Assembly: GCA_012976225.1 (NCBI GenBank)
Contig: JAAVVG010000008.1
Coordinates: forward strand, 744,001-808,000
Direction: 5' to 3'
Source: Golubevia sp. BC0850
Taxonomy: Eukaryota > Basidiomycota > Exobasidiomycetes > Golubeviales > Golubeviaceae
DNA length: 64,000 nt
In this document: positions 22,875 through 34,635 of the stretch, piece by piece
Layout: the number at the start of each line of letters is the position of its first letter
Numbering within the stretch: position 1 is the first letter of the stretch
Notes under the pieces: model-generated
What the model saw: only the letters and a program-made list of their open reading frames with translations
What the model was told of the DNA's origin: nothing
Databases searched by the model: none
Translations under genes and position numbers: made by a program

Positions 22875-24165
22875 CTATGAGATGTTAGCCTTGATAGTAG
22901 CTTTTAAATCATTGAAGCCTGTGCCATAATGTTTCTTTAGTAGTTCGATGCTGGCATCATTGACGATAGTGATTCCAGCTCTGGGTGGAAAAGCAGAAAC
23001 GTCTTTCTCTTTGTAGTCTGGCTTAACCTCTTTGAGAATCTCTTGGATGTCTGCAGCTGAATATAGAGATGTAGCTGCCCAGATTCTTTGGTGGTCGACG
23101 GTTTCATCTAGAAGAGCGGCAACGTGAAGCTTAGCAACGTCATCGACATCGACGAAATAGGATGGATTCTGGAGGAAGAGGTCTAGGATTCCTTGCTCTC
23201 CATTGGCGAAAGCTATGAAAGCTGATGCCGTAGAGTAGAAACCGGGGGTAGGGTTATGGATCTTTCCAAAGACTGCATCTGGGAGGATGGTGTTGACTGG
23301 AGTGCGCACGAACAGAAGACGCGAGAAGAAGGGAAGACTGAATTAGATTGACTCAAAGGGGAGGGGGGTTTCAAGTCAACTCCTACTTTTACTCACCTCT
23401 GAACGCAGGCTGAGAGAGAAAGGCCGAGGGACAAACAGAGCAAGGAAGGTGCGGTCAGACTCGAACGTCAACAGATCGAAAAAGAATTTTCGGTCACTTA
23501 CCTTCTCTTTCTTGGTCCATCCCCAAACAGCCTTTTCTCCAGCTACCTTCGAAGCAGCGTAAACAATTGCTCCTTTTGCTGTTGGATCTTGGACGTGTTC
23601 AGCGATAGCGGCTGCTTCGTTGAACCAATCTTGATCGGTGTAAGTCTTGGGGTTGTTGCGATCTAAGTTGAAAGCTGCGGCTCTTGAAGATGTCAAAACA
23701 AACGACTTCACTCCTCCGGTAGCTTTGACGGAAGCCAGAACATTCTCAGTCATAGAGACAACTCCGTCCACGATCTCTTTGAGGTTTGGTGAAAACGAGG
23801 TATCGGATGCCACGTTGATGAATCCAGAGATTCCTTCGAAGGGAAAAGAAGAATCGATAGAATAGAAGATAAGGATGAAGCCTGAAGTAAGGAAAAAGAA
23901 AGCGGTCCGATTCTGACTCACCATCTAAAGCACCATCCAAGGCTCCTTTGACAGAGAGGTCTTTGACCTCCACGACTTCGAGAGCCCCTGCTCCGAACTC
24001 CTTTTCGGCTTTCTCCTTGAGTTGATCGAGCTTAGAGACGGTTCTGGTAGTGGCTCTCACTTTAAAGCCCTGGATCAATAACTGGTTCACTACTGCTGAG
24101 CCGATGAAGCCTCCAGCGCCAGTGACGAGGATGGTAGAGCCTGGAGCGAATTTAGTTGAAGACAT
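22875..24165 (-). CDS. NAD(P)-dependent extended SDR reductase, copy A (Gre2 / DFR-like)
   Basis: Exons 24165-23922, 23833-23502, 23409-23397 (13-nt microexon) and 23296-22875 give 336 residues. The Rossmann motif TGAGGFIG is near the N-terminus and the catalytic Tyr-x3-Lys is in IVYAASKVAGEKA. The family reduces aldehydes and ketones with NADPH (Gre2 methylglyoxal reductase, dihydroflavonol reductase, Ydr541c). The microexon join gives KPAFRVNTILPDAVFGK, a conserved stretch. A TATAAAAG box lies 112 bases before the ATG. Exon 1 and promoter are almost identical to copy B at 54.5-55.0 kb, but exons 2-4 differ clearly. Substrate unknown. Confidence 0.9.
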
Positions 24166-24413
24166 AGTAGTTGAGTTGATGAAGTCTTTGAAGGCGAGTG
24201 GAAGATGGCAAAGAGTTGAAGACTGGTGAGATGGAGTTGGGATTTGTTCCCCCCAGAAGTCTTTCAATCCTTTTATAGAGGCTGCAGGGGCTAAAGAGCG
24301 GTTGGTTAAAGTCCGGTGGTCCAGGAAGAGTTTCAAGGTATTTCTGGAAGAGCTATGTGCGCAGCTTTGCCTTCTCAGCGGAAGTCGTGATCCCAAGAGG
24401 CGACCTGGCGACG
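23911..24413 (-). repeat. 503-bp near-identical inverted duplicate, copy A (promoter + exon 1)
   Basis: Read on the minus strand, this block matches 54509-55011 on the plus strand over 503 bases with no indel and two substitutions that I could find, both upstream of the ATG. It ends about 11 bases into intron 1 (after GTGAGTCAGAA) and begins at CGTCGCCAGG. Flanking sequence on both sides is not alignable. Confidence 0.93.
24270..24277 (-). promoter_or_regulatory. TATA box of reductase copy A
   Basis: CTATAAAAGG on the minus strand, about 105-112 bases upstream of the start codon and conserved in copy B. Few other genes in the window show such a clear TATA element, which fits an inducible promoter. 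Confidence 0.7.
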
Positions 24414-25610
24414 GACTGACGGAGATAAGACTTCCGAGGCTCAACTCTCCCTACAAGTCTACAACCCATCAGTTCTCGTGACTTGCGTGACTTCTGCGTA
24501 ACTTTCTTGGGGGTCTTTGAATGTCAGATATCAGGCTTTAGGACTGGTGCTCTGTTCGGTGTATGGTTCGCTCGGATTTAGCCAGGCTTCCGTGAGAGCT
24601 TCGGTTCCTCTGTCGTTCATTCTGCCTTACATCACCTCAACAGACTGATCTTAATCCATCAATATCTACTGGAGACTTCAAACTTTCAGGATAAGGAAGC
24701 AGCTCTTCCGACATGAGGCAGAAGAACGTGTCGTCGAGGAAGCCGCAAAGTCGATTCTGAACTCCAGCAGCCCAGTGGACTTCAAGTTCCTCCCGGTTCT
24801 TTTCAAAGGAATGAAGACTGTTGAGGACTAGGTCTAACTTCTAATCAAAGTCCAATCTTGTATCAAAGAGAAACTGGATCAGATCGAGCACATCGATACC
24901 GACCAGCTTTTACTATCTATCAGCATTTAGATTGGACTACCGCTCTTTGCTTCTCCGTCTACGGCTGTTTCTCACTCATCAGCTACGATCTTTTAAGTGG
25001 TTTTTCTTCGAGTGAGGGTATCGAGACTGCCTAAAATTCAAGGACGAGGGAGAGAGAGACCTCGTTTGGATCGCCACCAAGACGCCGAAAGAAGCGTCAC
25101 CCTGGCGTCTCTCCTTTATAAGCACCTTGGACTCCATGGGTTGTTTTTGAATCTAGGATTTGAGGGAGACTCGGTTCTTTGGCCCATCAGGTGAGGAAAG
25201 GACTCAGTTAGACTCACTCGTCCTTCGAACATCGAAAGTTCGCATCAGTTTGGCTTCTTCCACGTTTCCGCTCTCTCTGGTTCTGGTTGGCTCAAAAGAG
25301 ATGCGGAAATAAAGTGCTTTCGAGTACAGAAAGTACGAGGAAGGAGAGTGGAGAGGTGAGAAGAAGCACCTGACCATCTCTTTGCACACTAGAGAGCCTG
25401 TGATATCAAGCGTGGAGACTTGTCTTTAGATATAATATCGTCATAAGATAGTGATACACATCAGAAACTCTAATCTGGTTGAGAAGTCCCTTCAATTTTA
25501 ATCGCGCTCAAGCGCTCAAGTCGTTCCATCTTCGCCAGCAGCTTCCCGCTTTCATCTCCAAGTCTCCAACTTCATCTTGGCGGGTCCCCTCTCACTCATC
25601 GTTAGTAAGC
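24414..25610. other. Intergenic with coding-like fragments, possibly a decayed gene
   Basis: About 1.2 kb between the reductase A promoter and the carboxylesterase. On the + strand, one frame from about 24680 to 25190 reads mostly like protein but is cut by several stops. One piece runs HEAEERVVEEAAKSILNS and ends FKGMKTVED at 24831; another reads IKEKLDQIEHIDTDQLLL. I found no start, splice pattern or family that joins them. It may be a pseudogene, a gene with short exons that I cannot resolve, or chance. Confidence 0.3.
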
Positions 25611-27653
25611 ATGGGATTAACAACCAGTAAGCTAAGTGGTTTCAAGACCATTCAAATCCCAAACAAAGGTGAAATCAAAGGTCTGATCTTGGAGGATTCT
25701 GAGACCAATCTCGTCAAAGCTCACAGGTACACTGGGGTCCCTTACGCTTTGCCTCCTGTAGGCGAGAACAGATGGAAGAGTGAGTTCAGATAGCCGGAAA
25801 CTTTCGCTCATGCAGTGTTCATCTGAGGAAGAGAAGCCTGAACATGTCTCTTTGTTTCGTTCATCCTACAGAGCCTCAAGCCCTGCCAACCGACTTTCAG
25901 TACGACTTTGATGGGAGACAGTATACAAACTTTGGGCCGATATGCTTGCAAGTGAGTTTATAAGATGCGCCAGTCTCCCAATTCGAGTCTATAGAAAGAG
26001 AGCAACATGTACAGCAAGACGTAAGGCTGATCCTCATGCTCTTCTCTGTTGATACTTTCTACACTGATTCATCGCTTCGAATCTTCTCTTGCAGCCAACG
26101 AACTACTCTCCAGACATCTCTCCTTCTCCGCCCAAGGTCACGAGAACTCAATCCGAGGACTGCCTTCTCCTCAATATTTGGGTGCCGCCCACTCAACCTC
26201 CTCCTCAAGGCTTCCCGGTCTTTTTCTACATACACGGAGGATGGCTTCAAGTTGGACATCCCAATCAAGATGCGATGAAAGACCCATCAGATCTCATCTC
26301 TCCGATCTCTGAAGGTGGAGCAGGGCTGAACGCTATCGTGGTTGCTCCTGGCTATAGACTCAACATCTTTGGATTTCTAGCTACCAAAGAATTGAAAGAA
26401 GAGAGTCAAGATTCAACTTGTGGAAATTATGGCTTCTGGGATCAGAGGTCAGCCCTAGAATGGGTATTCGAAAACATCTCTCACTTCAAAGGGAACCCGG
26501 ACAACATCTCAGTAGGCGGACTCAGTGCTGGTGCTCATTCGACTCACTCGCAATTACTTTACGAGTACATCAAGTCCAAAGAAGAGGAGACTTTCATGCC
26601 AATCATCAAACGGCTCTTCCTTCAAAGTAACGCAGTCTGTTTACCTTCTAAGACTTTGACAGAGGTGGCTTCTATCAATCAATTTGGAGAGATTTGCTCG
26701 AAGTTAGGAATTCAGGAGGACCTAAAGAATGAAGAGAAGTTGGAAGAATTGAGAAAGGTCGATGGACAGAAAATCGTGGATCTTCTACCAGCTTTGGAGC
26801 ACCACACTTTCCGTGCTGTGGATGACGAGAGTGAAAAGGGGTTTGTTAGAAGTAGTTGGATTGAGCAAACGAAAAGCGGAGAATTTGGTAGATGGTGTAA
26901 AGCGAAAGGTATCAAAATGGTTATAGGGGAAACTTCAGACGAGCAAACTCTCTACCGCATCATCAATTCTCCTACTGGCCCAGATTACGAGGCTTCTCTC
27001 TTGAATCAAGTCCATAACTACTATGTGGGTCCAGAAGCCTATCAGACACAGATCGCTTCGTCGCCACTGACAGCTTTCCTTGCCCCTTTCCAACGACGCA
27101 GCCTCTAGAAGTCTCCAAGGCTCTGATGTCTTGCCACCCGCCTCCAGAAGCCGCTTCCGAACGTGAAAAAGCAGCGCTTCGCCTAGGGAAGATTGCCTCG
27201 GATTCTCAGGTTCATGCCGCGGAACGCTGCCTTGTCGACTGGTTGAAATTGGGCGGGCTCACTAATCAAGACATTCTGAGGTACCGAGTTTCTTTCAGAT
27301 CTCCAATTCTAGAAACCTATACTCCGAAATGGATGGGGGTCTCTCATTCTTTCGACGACAGTCTCTGGTGGTTTGTTGTTCGTCAAAGAGGAGGCTTAGC
27401 CTCAGCGAGCAAAGAAGCGAGGGAGATCGAGAAACTATTCAAGACTTGGCTGGAGCCATTAGCGAAGTTCTTTGAAGGTGGAGATAGTGCAGAAGAGGCT
27501 GCTAAGCTCTGGTATGGTGGCAAAGATGTAAAGGAGGTCGAGGGAAATTGGATTCGATGTCTGGAGAAAGATGGGACGATCAGTGTCAGGAGTGACGAGT
27601 GGAGGGAGGAGAGAGAAATTGTCATTCGAGTCATCAAGAGCTTCAAGGGTTGA
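25611..27653 (+). CDS. Type-B carboxylesterase / lipase-like alpha-beta hydrolase
   Basis: Exons 25611-25779, 25872-25951, 26095-27024 and 27102-27653 give 576 residues with consistent phases. Landmarks of the cholinesterase/carboxylesterase family appear in order: YTGVPYALPPVGENRWK, the SEDCLLLNIWVP signature, the oxyanion strand YIHGGW, the nucleophile elbow GGLSAGAHS, the acid region VIGETSDEQ and the histidine region MGVSHSFDD. It hydrolyses carboxylic esters; substrate unknown. No signal peptide is visible (MGLTTSKLSGFKTIQ), so it is probably intracellular. The MG start followed by polar residues might allow N-myristoylation, but this is speculative. Confidence 0.9.
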
Positions 27654-28264
27654 ATCGTTGAAACCGATTTTGTAGTCGGGCATTTCTTTTGAAGGACAAA
27701 CTGTTCGCGTTCGTTCAATAATTGGAGGTGAACATAGTCTGACTTCCAGTCTCGCCCGGTGAAGCAAGAGGTTAACAGGGATTCGTGTTTGAGCTTCTGG
27801 ACGTCTCAACCTTCGCCGATCTCTCTTCTCTGGTTCGGATGAAAGAAAAAGCAAGAGCGGAAGAAAGTCGTCTCGCATGCAGCAAAAGGTCGAGATCAAA
27901 CTTGGACAGAGTCATCTGGAAAAGTCTATGCGATGTATTCGTTTCAAACCCGGAGCGCAACAAGAAGAAGAGAAACATCAAAAAGGAGAAAGAGAAGACT
28001 AGAGCAAGTTTGATGCGAAGCTTTCACCGGAAAATCGTAGGCAGAGGGGGATGGACAGGGAAGGATTTTGAGGTAAGGTCCTAAAGACTTGGTTGAATAG
28101 TCATTGAGATTGATAGACCGACCTAATTTATACAATGGGAGTTGAGAAAAAGTTAATAAAATGGCTTTCTGATGGGGCGAAAGATAAGGGAGAAAGCCCT
28201 CAAGAGGTAATTTCCTGACTTTTCGATTTGCATTTGAAGTAAGTCGTTCGTACTATCCCGGTCT
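27654..28264. other. Convergent intergenic region, no gene seen
   Basis: About 610 bases between the esterase stop and the carrier stop on the opposite strand. Only short, low-complexity open frames occur. Confidence 0.55.
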
Positions 28265-30071
28265 TCAATTCTTCTTCTTGAGAAGCTGTCTAGTCCAGAT
28301 CTCAAAGTAATCACGGAAGTAGAAGAGTAAAGCTTGAGAAAGAACGGCCTTTGTGATTTGAGCTTGCATACCCTGGTTGATATGAGAAAGAAGGGTTGGC
28401 GAAAGAGGAGATAGGTGAGAAACGAAAATAAGAGGCGAATTTGGTGAACTTCATCTCTACACAGAGCCAAGGGAGGTCGATTTTCTTCTCCTTTTTCGAC
28501 ATTCAAATCACTCACCTGATACCATCCAGAGATTCCCTTCTCAGCAGCGATCTTTCCCAAAACATCAAAAGCACCGGTATACTGAGAATTTTTAGCCTGT
28601 AACCTAATCTTAGAAAGAATATAAGGGAAAGTAACAATAGTAGCCAAAGTTTTAGAAACAGCACCAACCATGAAAGATTTCCAAGGAGTCATTTTCCCAT
28701 CTTTTGAAGCAGCTAGTATAATACCCTTGACTCTTTCAAATACACCATAAGTGATAGCAGGATTGACAGTCAAGACCAAACTTGGTTTCAAACCTCTCCA
28801 TAAACCAGTTACACCATCTTCTCTCAAAATGTCTTTAGCAACTCCAAGGAAAGAATCATCCTCCATTGCTTTTTCTGCTACTTTCTTTAAGGGTTCTGAA
28901 GCTTTTGAAGTGATTGAAGTGGAAGGATTGGTAGAATTTGAAGCTGGTGTTCCTGAAGTTGTGACTTTTCCTCTTGGTGGTCCATCCGATCCTAAATTAG
29001 ATGGAGAAGCTAATTGTTGACGAGTTGCAATTACTGAAACTGGAATTGTGAAGATTTGAGCTAATCCTCCAGCTAAAGCTCCCAGTAATAATTCAACTGC
29101 TGTTGCGATTTGAGTGGGAGCTTTTCCTCCTGGTGGAGTAACTCTACGAAGATAAAGAGTTCGAACCACCGTGTACCAGTAGAAGTATGCGAATTCTGAA
29201 AATAATGGAAAGGAAATGGAAAACGATGAAGTGCATGAGAAATGGCGAAAAGAGACTTTTGTAAATTGTGAAAGGATTTGATAGAGGAAGAGATTGGGAG
29301 GGGGACTCGCAAAAGACCCTTCCCGACCTCCGACTCCATGAATTCCATTTCCGCTCAAGTCAAGAAGATTGTTTATTCCTGAAGATGTAAATTGAACCTT
29401 TTGGGATGCCAGCATCTCCTTTGTATCCACCCTCGTCCTTCTTCTTAACCCGGTTCTCTCCTTTTGAGAGGGCCACTGCTGCCTTTGCCTCCTCTCCTCT
29501 CCAGATATCTCGGGTTTGACTAATGGAGAGACTCACGAGTGCTGAAAGTGTTAACCATACTAGCTCCAAAACCCCTATAAAGACCCATGATACCCTCTTT
29601 ACTCCTTGCCATCGTTATAACACCCTTGAATAGACCATCATTCTTCGAGATAGCGACCTGACCTGGGGCTAGCTTCTTCTGACCTGGCTTGTCTGATGGT
29701 TGACCAGCTTGAATACGTGTCTTGACTCTGTGAAAGTGAAGAGAAGAGAGGAGAGGAGGGGGAAGTGAGTTGAAAGATCAGTAGAAGCGGGTATCTCTTC
29801 TCTTCTGAAGTAGATACAAGATAGATACTAACGTATCAAGCGGATAGATGACGGCATTGGAGAACATTCCTGTTGAAAGTTTGAGGTCATGGGTTAGCCT
29901 TTTTGTTAGATTTCTTCTCAATTCCATCCATCTGTCAATTCAAATCCTCATCTCGAGATCGGATGCGGGGTGACCCGAGTGGAGAGTCGTCGAGTCGAGA
30001 GGAAGATAAGATGACTCACCTCCTAAAGCACCAGCCAAAGCGTTTCCGAAAGGTGTTAAAGGTTCAGCCAT
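28265..30071 (-). CDS. Mitochondrial-carrier-family protein, peroxisomal Pmp47/Ant1-like
   Basis: Exons 30071-30020, 29869-29833, 29727-29537, 29195-28516 and 28372-28265 give 355 residues with consistent phases. Three carrier signatures are present: YPLDTVKTRIQ, a degenerate IPVSVIATRQQ, and FPYILSKIRLQ. The C-terminus, GMQAQITKAVLSQALLFYF, resembles Pmp47, which imports ATP into peroxisomes for fatty-acid activation. A Ser/Thr/Pro-rich insertion of about 60 residues sits between repeats 2 and 3. The intron 29536-29196 is 341 nt and has a second good acceptor (CATCTTCAG near 29380), so an extra exon there cannot be ruled out. Six membrane helices are expected from the family. Confidence 0.85.
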
Positions 30072-30647
30072 CTTGAATGTGTTGGATTTTAGAGGATGTG
30101 TTGGAAGAGAATGTTGGGATGGACTGACAGAAGTTTAAGAAGATCAACTTCATTTCCATTTCAATAACCGGAAACACCGAAGCAACGTGAATCGACTCGC
30201 ACAAAACTTCCAACGAACAAGGCAAGGACAGATTCAAATGAAAACACTTAATATATCAATTCTAAATTCAAGAGAAACAAAAGAAAGAAAAGGGGGGGGT
30301 GGAAGAGTCGAGCAAAGAAACGGGACGAAAATCTAGAAAGGAGAGAGAAGAAAAACAGAAAAACGAGGTAGGTACTACTATAGAAATAAGAAAGAGAGAG
30401 TATCAACTGATGAAGAAGAGAAGTTGATTGTCTGAATAATTTTGGGGATTTGGTTGGGGGTTCATGAGAATGAAATTTGAAGTTACGGGTAGATTTTGGA
30501 ATCAATCGTTACACGGGTTTGAAGAGAGAGAAAGAGAGCTGCATGAACGGAAGGGACGAATGAGATTTGGATTTGAATTTGGATTATAGGTTGAAGTTGA
30601 TTGCATTTGTTGGAAGACTTGAAGAACGAAGTTTTGAAGGGTCTGAT
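30072..30647. other. Intergenic, no gene seen
   Basis: About 575 bases between the carrier start and the ARB1 stop, both minus strand. It includes a G8 run near 30293 and long GA-rich stretches. Confidence 0.55.
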
Positions 30648-33288
30648 TTACTTAGCTCCCTTGCCCGTCAACTTGGCTTTTTCGATGGCTTCCTGTGAAT
30701 TCTTCATTAGGAGCTTCTTGTAGTCGGCGATACCGATCTGTCGCGGAAAGAAGAGAGGAGAAAAGAAGAGGGAGAAGGGAGTTAGTAATAGCTCAGAGAG
30801 AGAGAGACAAAATGCAGCTCGAGGAGAGGAGAAGGAGGATGGATCAAAAACTCACGTCTTGCTTGGTCAAGTTGACAATCTTCTTGTCCTTAACTTCCCA
30901 AAGATCTTGAGCTACTTGAGAGATCAAACGGAAATCGTGCGCTGTACGTTGGAAGATTGGGGGGGAGGGAGGGAGGGGATTGAAAGAAAGAATCAGCATA
31001 CATGCGAGCTCAAGACGATCAAGTGCAAGAAGATCAACTTAGATTCTCAATACTCACAAACAATGACCACTCCACCCTCAAACTCCTTGATGGCAATAGC
31101 CAGAGCGTCAATAGATTCCATATCCAAATGATTAGTAGGTTCATCAAGTAAAAGAATATGAGGATTCTCCATAGCCAATTGAGAGAAAACGACTCTATTT
31201 CTCAAACCATCAGACAAAGTTCTAATAGCACTAGTTTGATGAGCACCAGTTAAACCAAATCTACCTAATTGTTGTCTCCAATATTGAGTTTCCTTATCAG
31301 GGAATTTAGCCTTATATAAACTTTCCATATATTCCAAAGGAGATTTATCATAAGGTAATTGATCTGCAGAATGTTGAGAATATTTTCCCAATTTCAATCC
31401 AGCATGTTTTTGAACTGATCCTTCAACAGGTTGTAAAGCACCAGTGATTAAGTTTAAAAGTGTAGATTTTCCAGTACCATTTTGACCAACGATAGCAATT
31501 CTAGAATCCATATCAATACCGAAACTTAGATCTTTATAAAGGAAATCTCTTTTTTCACCAGAGTAAGAGAAAGCGACATCATTGAAAGCGATGATAGGAG
31601 GAGGTAATTTTCTAGTATCTTCAAAGTTAAATCTTAAAGGTCTTGAAACATGAACAGGTTCAATTAAACCAGCAGCTTCCATTTTATCAATAATCTTTTG
31701 TTTAGATTTTGCTTGTTTAACTAAATTAGCATAAGTACCAGCAGAAGAAATGAATTTCTTAATATGAGCGATTTCTTCCTGTTGTTTTGCGTAAGCTTTC
31801 ATTTGATTCACTTCATTTTCTTGTTTGGTTCTAACATAAGTTGAGTAATTTCCACCATAATAAATCATTTTCTTTTGAGTTGTTAAATCCATAATGTTGG
31901 TACAAACTGAATCCATGAAATCAGCTGAATGAGAAGTGATGATCAAAATATGATTGTAAGTTGAAAGGTAGGCTTCTAACCAAACCACAGCTTCTAAATC
32001 TAAATGATTCGTTGGTTCATCCAAAAGTAATAAATGAGGTTTGATGAATAACGCTCTGGCAAGAGAGACACGCATTCTCCATCCTCCAGATAAATCTTTG
32101 GTTGGTTTTTTCATCATGGTGGTTGAGAATCCTAAACCGTGAAGAATTGATCCTGCTTTGGCTTCAAAAGTTGATGGATCTAGATCTTCTAATTCTTCGT
32201 ATTTGAGTTCAAGTCCTACTTCATCTACTACGTCTGCGACAGACATCTCTTCAATTTCTTTTTCTAGACGAGCTACTTTTTCCTTGGCAGAGTTGATAAT
32301 GTAGTCTAAAGCATTGATTTGAGATGGCTCAGCTTCTCCAGTAACAATGTAGATCTGTGTAAAGTGGAAGGGAGCGCAGCAAGATTAGAGGTCAGAAGAC
32401 TCAAGGTTTCAAGGTTGCTGTCTCTCTCTCTGATAGGCAACTCACATCGATGTGCTCTGGAATCTCGACATCACGAGCGGCTAGAGCTTCTAGGAAAGTA
32501 GTCTTTCCGGATCCGTTTTCTCCCAGGAGACCGTATCTGAGAGAAGGTAAAGGGAAGCGTAGAGGGTGGGAAGAGAAGTCGGGTTGAGTCTCTCTCTCGC
32601 CAAATCGAGCTCGGAAACTACAACCTTCATTTGATTCCAGGTTTCCTAACTTTCCATCATCAAACTCAGGAAGGATCATGTAGAGGTCGGAAGTCTTTCA
32701 ACTCCAAATCCCACGTTGGGGAGAGAAATTTTCTTTTTCTGCCTGCCAAAAGCTCCACTAATTCTCTCTCCCAGTAAGGTTCTCCTGTTGCCCCCAATTC
32801 CCGTCTCTTGGAATGCCAAATCTTGAATAATCCCAAAAGATCATTGGCTGCATCAGGTAAGTGCTCACCTTTGACCGTAATTGAGTTGAATGGTAGCTCC
32901 ATCAATGAGAAGTCTTCCATGGAAAGACATGGTGAATTGATCGATATGAATATCTCTTGATTTATCATCTGAAGTCATTGCACCTGAAGCATTTCTTTCA
33001 GTTGCCATTGCTAACTTTTTCATGTCCAAATCTTCAACCGAGGTGGCTGCAGAAGTGTTTGTTAATGGAGTTCCAGTTGAAGATGGAGCTGTACCAGAAG
33101 TCGCTGAAGATTCTCCTTTCGCAGCTTGCTTGGCCGCCTTTTCGCTGAGGAAGAGTGAGCATAGGAATAAGCAAGAAAGGGGAGATTAAGGAATGGAGAG
33201 AGTGAGTAGGGATGATTGATTAGAGTGAGGGACTCAAAACTTGTACTTACGCTTGACGCTTTGCTTTTGAAGCAGAGACTGGTGCCAT
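30648..33288 (-). CDS. ARB1: ABC-F ATPase, ribosome biogenesis/recycling factor Arb1 (ABCF2)
   Basis: Exons 33288-33251, 33144-32869, 32536-32446, 32354-31058, 30941-30856 and 30737-30648 give 625 residues with consistent phases. The N-terminus MAPVSASKAKRQAEKAAK matches Arb1. Two ABC cassettes are complete: Walker A GLLGENGSGKTT and VGQNGTGKST, signature motifs DLSGGWRMRVSLARAL and TLSDGLRNRVVFSQLA, and LLLDEPTNHLD in both. There are no membrane segments, as expected for ABC-F. Arb1 is a cytosolic/nuclear ATPase that shuttles with pre-ribosomes; it is also implicated in peptide release from stalled 60S subunits. The second intron is 332 nt. It is divergent from mL41 across 239 bases. Confidence 0.96.
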
Positions 33289-33527
33289 GATTGAGTGAAG
33301 GTTAAAAGGCTGTTTAAAGGAATAGAATTAAGTGATAGATTCTGATTGGAATTCCCTTTTGAAATGAATCGAAATTGGGCTCCGAAGTTGGGTAAGGGAA
33401 AGGAAGGAAGAAGAGAAGTTTCCAAAACGCACTCCACCAGCACAACCAGTGAAAAATCATACATCATAGGCCCCCTTGAGAGCTATCCAATCGCAGCCTG
33501 ACTAGTCAATAGTGACTCCTCACAACA
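33289..33527. promoter_or_regulatory. Bidirectional promoter, ARB1 / mL41
   Basis: 239 bases separate the divergent start codons of two translation genes. No clear TATA box is present. Confidence 0.5.
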
Positions 33528-34422
33528 ATGAGACCAACTTTAAATTTATTCGGTGCTTCAAGATTACCACTCACAAGTAAAAGGGCAAACAAGGATTTCT
33601 ATAAAGGTACGTTCTACCACCACCTCTCTCTTCTCACTACCCTAACCTCTAACCTCCCCTCCCCTCCCCTCCCGATCTCTCCTCTTTCAGGTACGAGGAC
33701 GGGGAATGTGATGCAAAGGAAACGCATAGCTTTGGCTGATAGGAAGGGAAGAGTTATCTATGATGAACACGGTAGACCAAAGACTTGGAATCTAAAACTT
33801 CATTCAATCGATGATTCAAGGTTACCTTGCTATGTCGTCCCTCCTGGCTTGGCTACTACGGAGGTGAGCTTCTTGACAGAATTAGACTTTTGAATCAGCT
33901 GGGAAGGGCTTGATGCAGAAGAGGAGAGAGAGAGAGAGAGAAGGTAGAAGCATTGGAGCTGCAGGACTTTCCAAGGTAATGAGGTCGCTGTGTTCAACAG
34001 CAGCTTCAAGCTCTCTCTCGACTTGCTATCTCTCAATATCTACTCTTCAAGCCAATCCGAATTCTATCTCAAAAGAGTCATACACTTCCAGCCAGTCTTC
34101 CATCTTCCAACCTCAACCATGACCCTAACGCCTATCTCTCTCTCTCCTCTCCCACCCATCCTTACCTTTACCTACTCCTCCTCCCCTTCTCCTTTCTTCC
34201 CCTTCTCAGCTACGACCCTACGTCTTCACAGGAAAATCAGGAGGTTCAGCGATCCCGCTTCCAGGTTTCCCAGGTGGACCAAAGATGACTTCTCATAGAG
34301 GTTTCGATTCAACTTACTATCAACTCATCAGAGATGAAAGTATGGAAAATAGGAAAAGGAATGAAATCATCGATAGAGATTTGAAAGAGGTTAGGAAGTT
34401 GAAGGTAGAGAGGAAAGAATGA
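33528..34422 (+). CDS. MRPL27: Mitochondrial large-subunit ribosomal protein mL41 (yeast Mrpl27)
   Basis: Exons 33528-33606, 33691-33863 and 34210-34422 give 154 residues. The start MRPTLNLFGASRLPLTSKRANKDFYKG is the typical opening of the MRP-L27/mL41 family in fungi (shown here only in part), followed after the first intron by TRTGN. Later come YVVPPGLATTELRPYVF and a charged C-terminal helix. It is a structural protein of the mitochondrial 54S subunit. The second intron is 346 nt, among the longest in the window, with a GA repeat near 33925 and a C/T-rich 3' half. The 3' end is convergent with SKI8. Confidence 0.9.
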
Positions 34423-34635
34423 TATGGGAGTGAGAGTCAAGACCAATGTACTTTTATTAAATCGCAAAATTCAAATTCTTTGTTGGGATGTTTTCCTTTT
34501 GGCTTTCGAAGAAGGATTTTGGGTGGTTTGAAAAGGAAAATGGGATTAGAAATGAAACAACAAGGAAAAACTACAAATTGGGATGAATTGAGCTTCCACT
34601 TTTTGTTTTCGATTTACAAAAGAGGGGATTCTTCT

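Noticed and set aside
32666-32868. An open frame of about 70 codons in the 332-nt ARB1 intron
   Set aside because: Reading through from the exon in the ARB1 frame stops at once, and removing the intron gives the exact Arb1 sequence. I also looked for box C/D snoRNA motifs and saw a C-like box (TTGATGA) but no well-placed D box.
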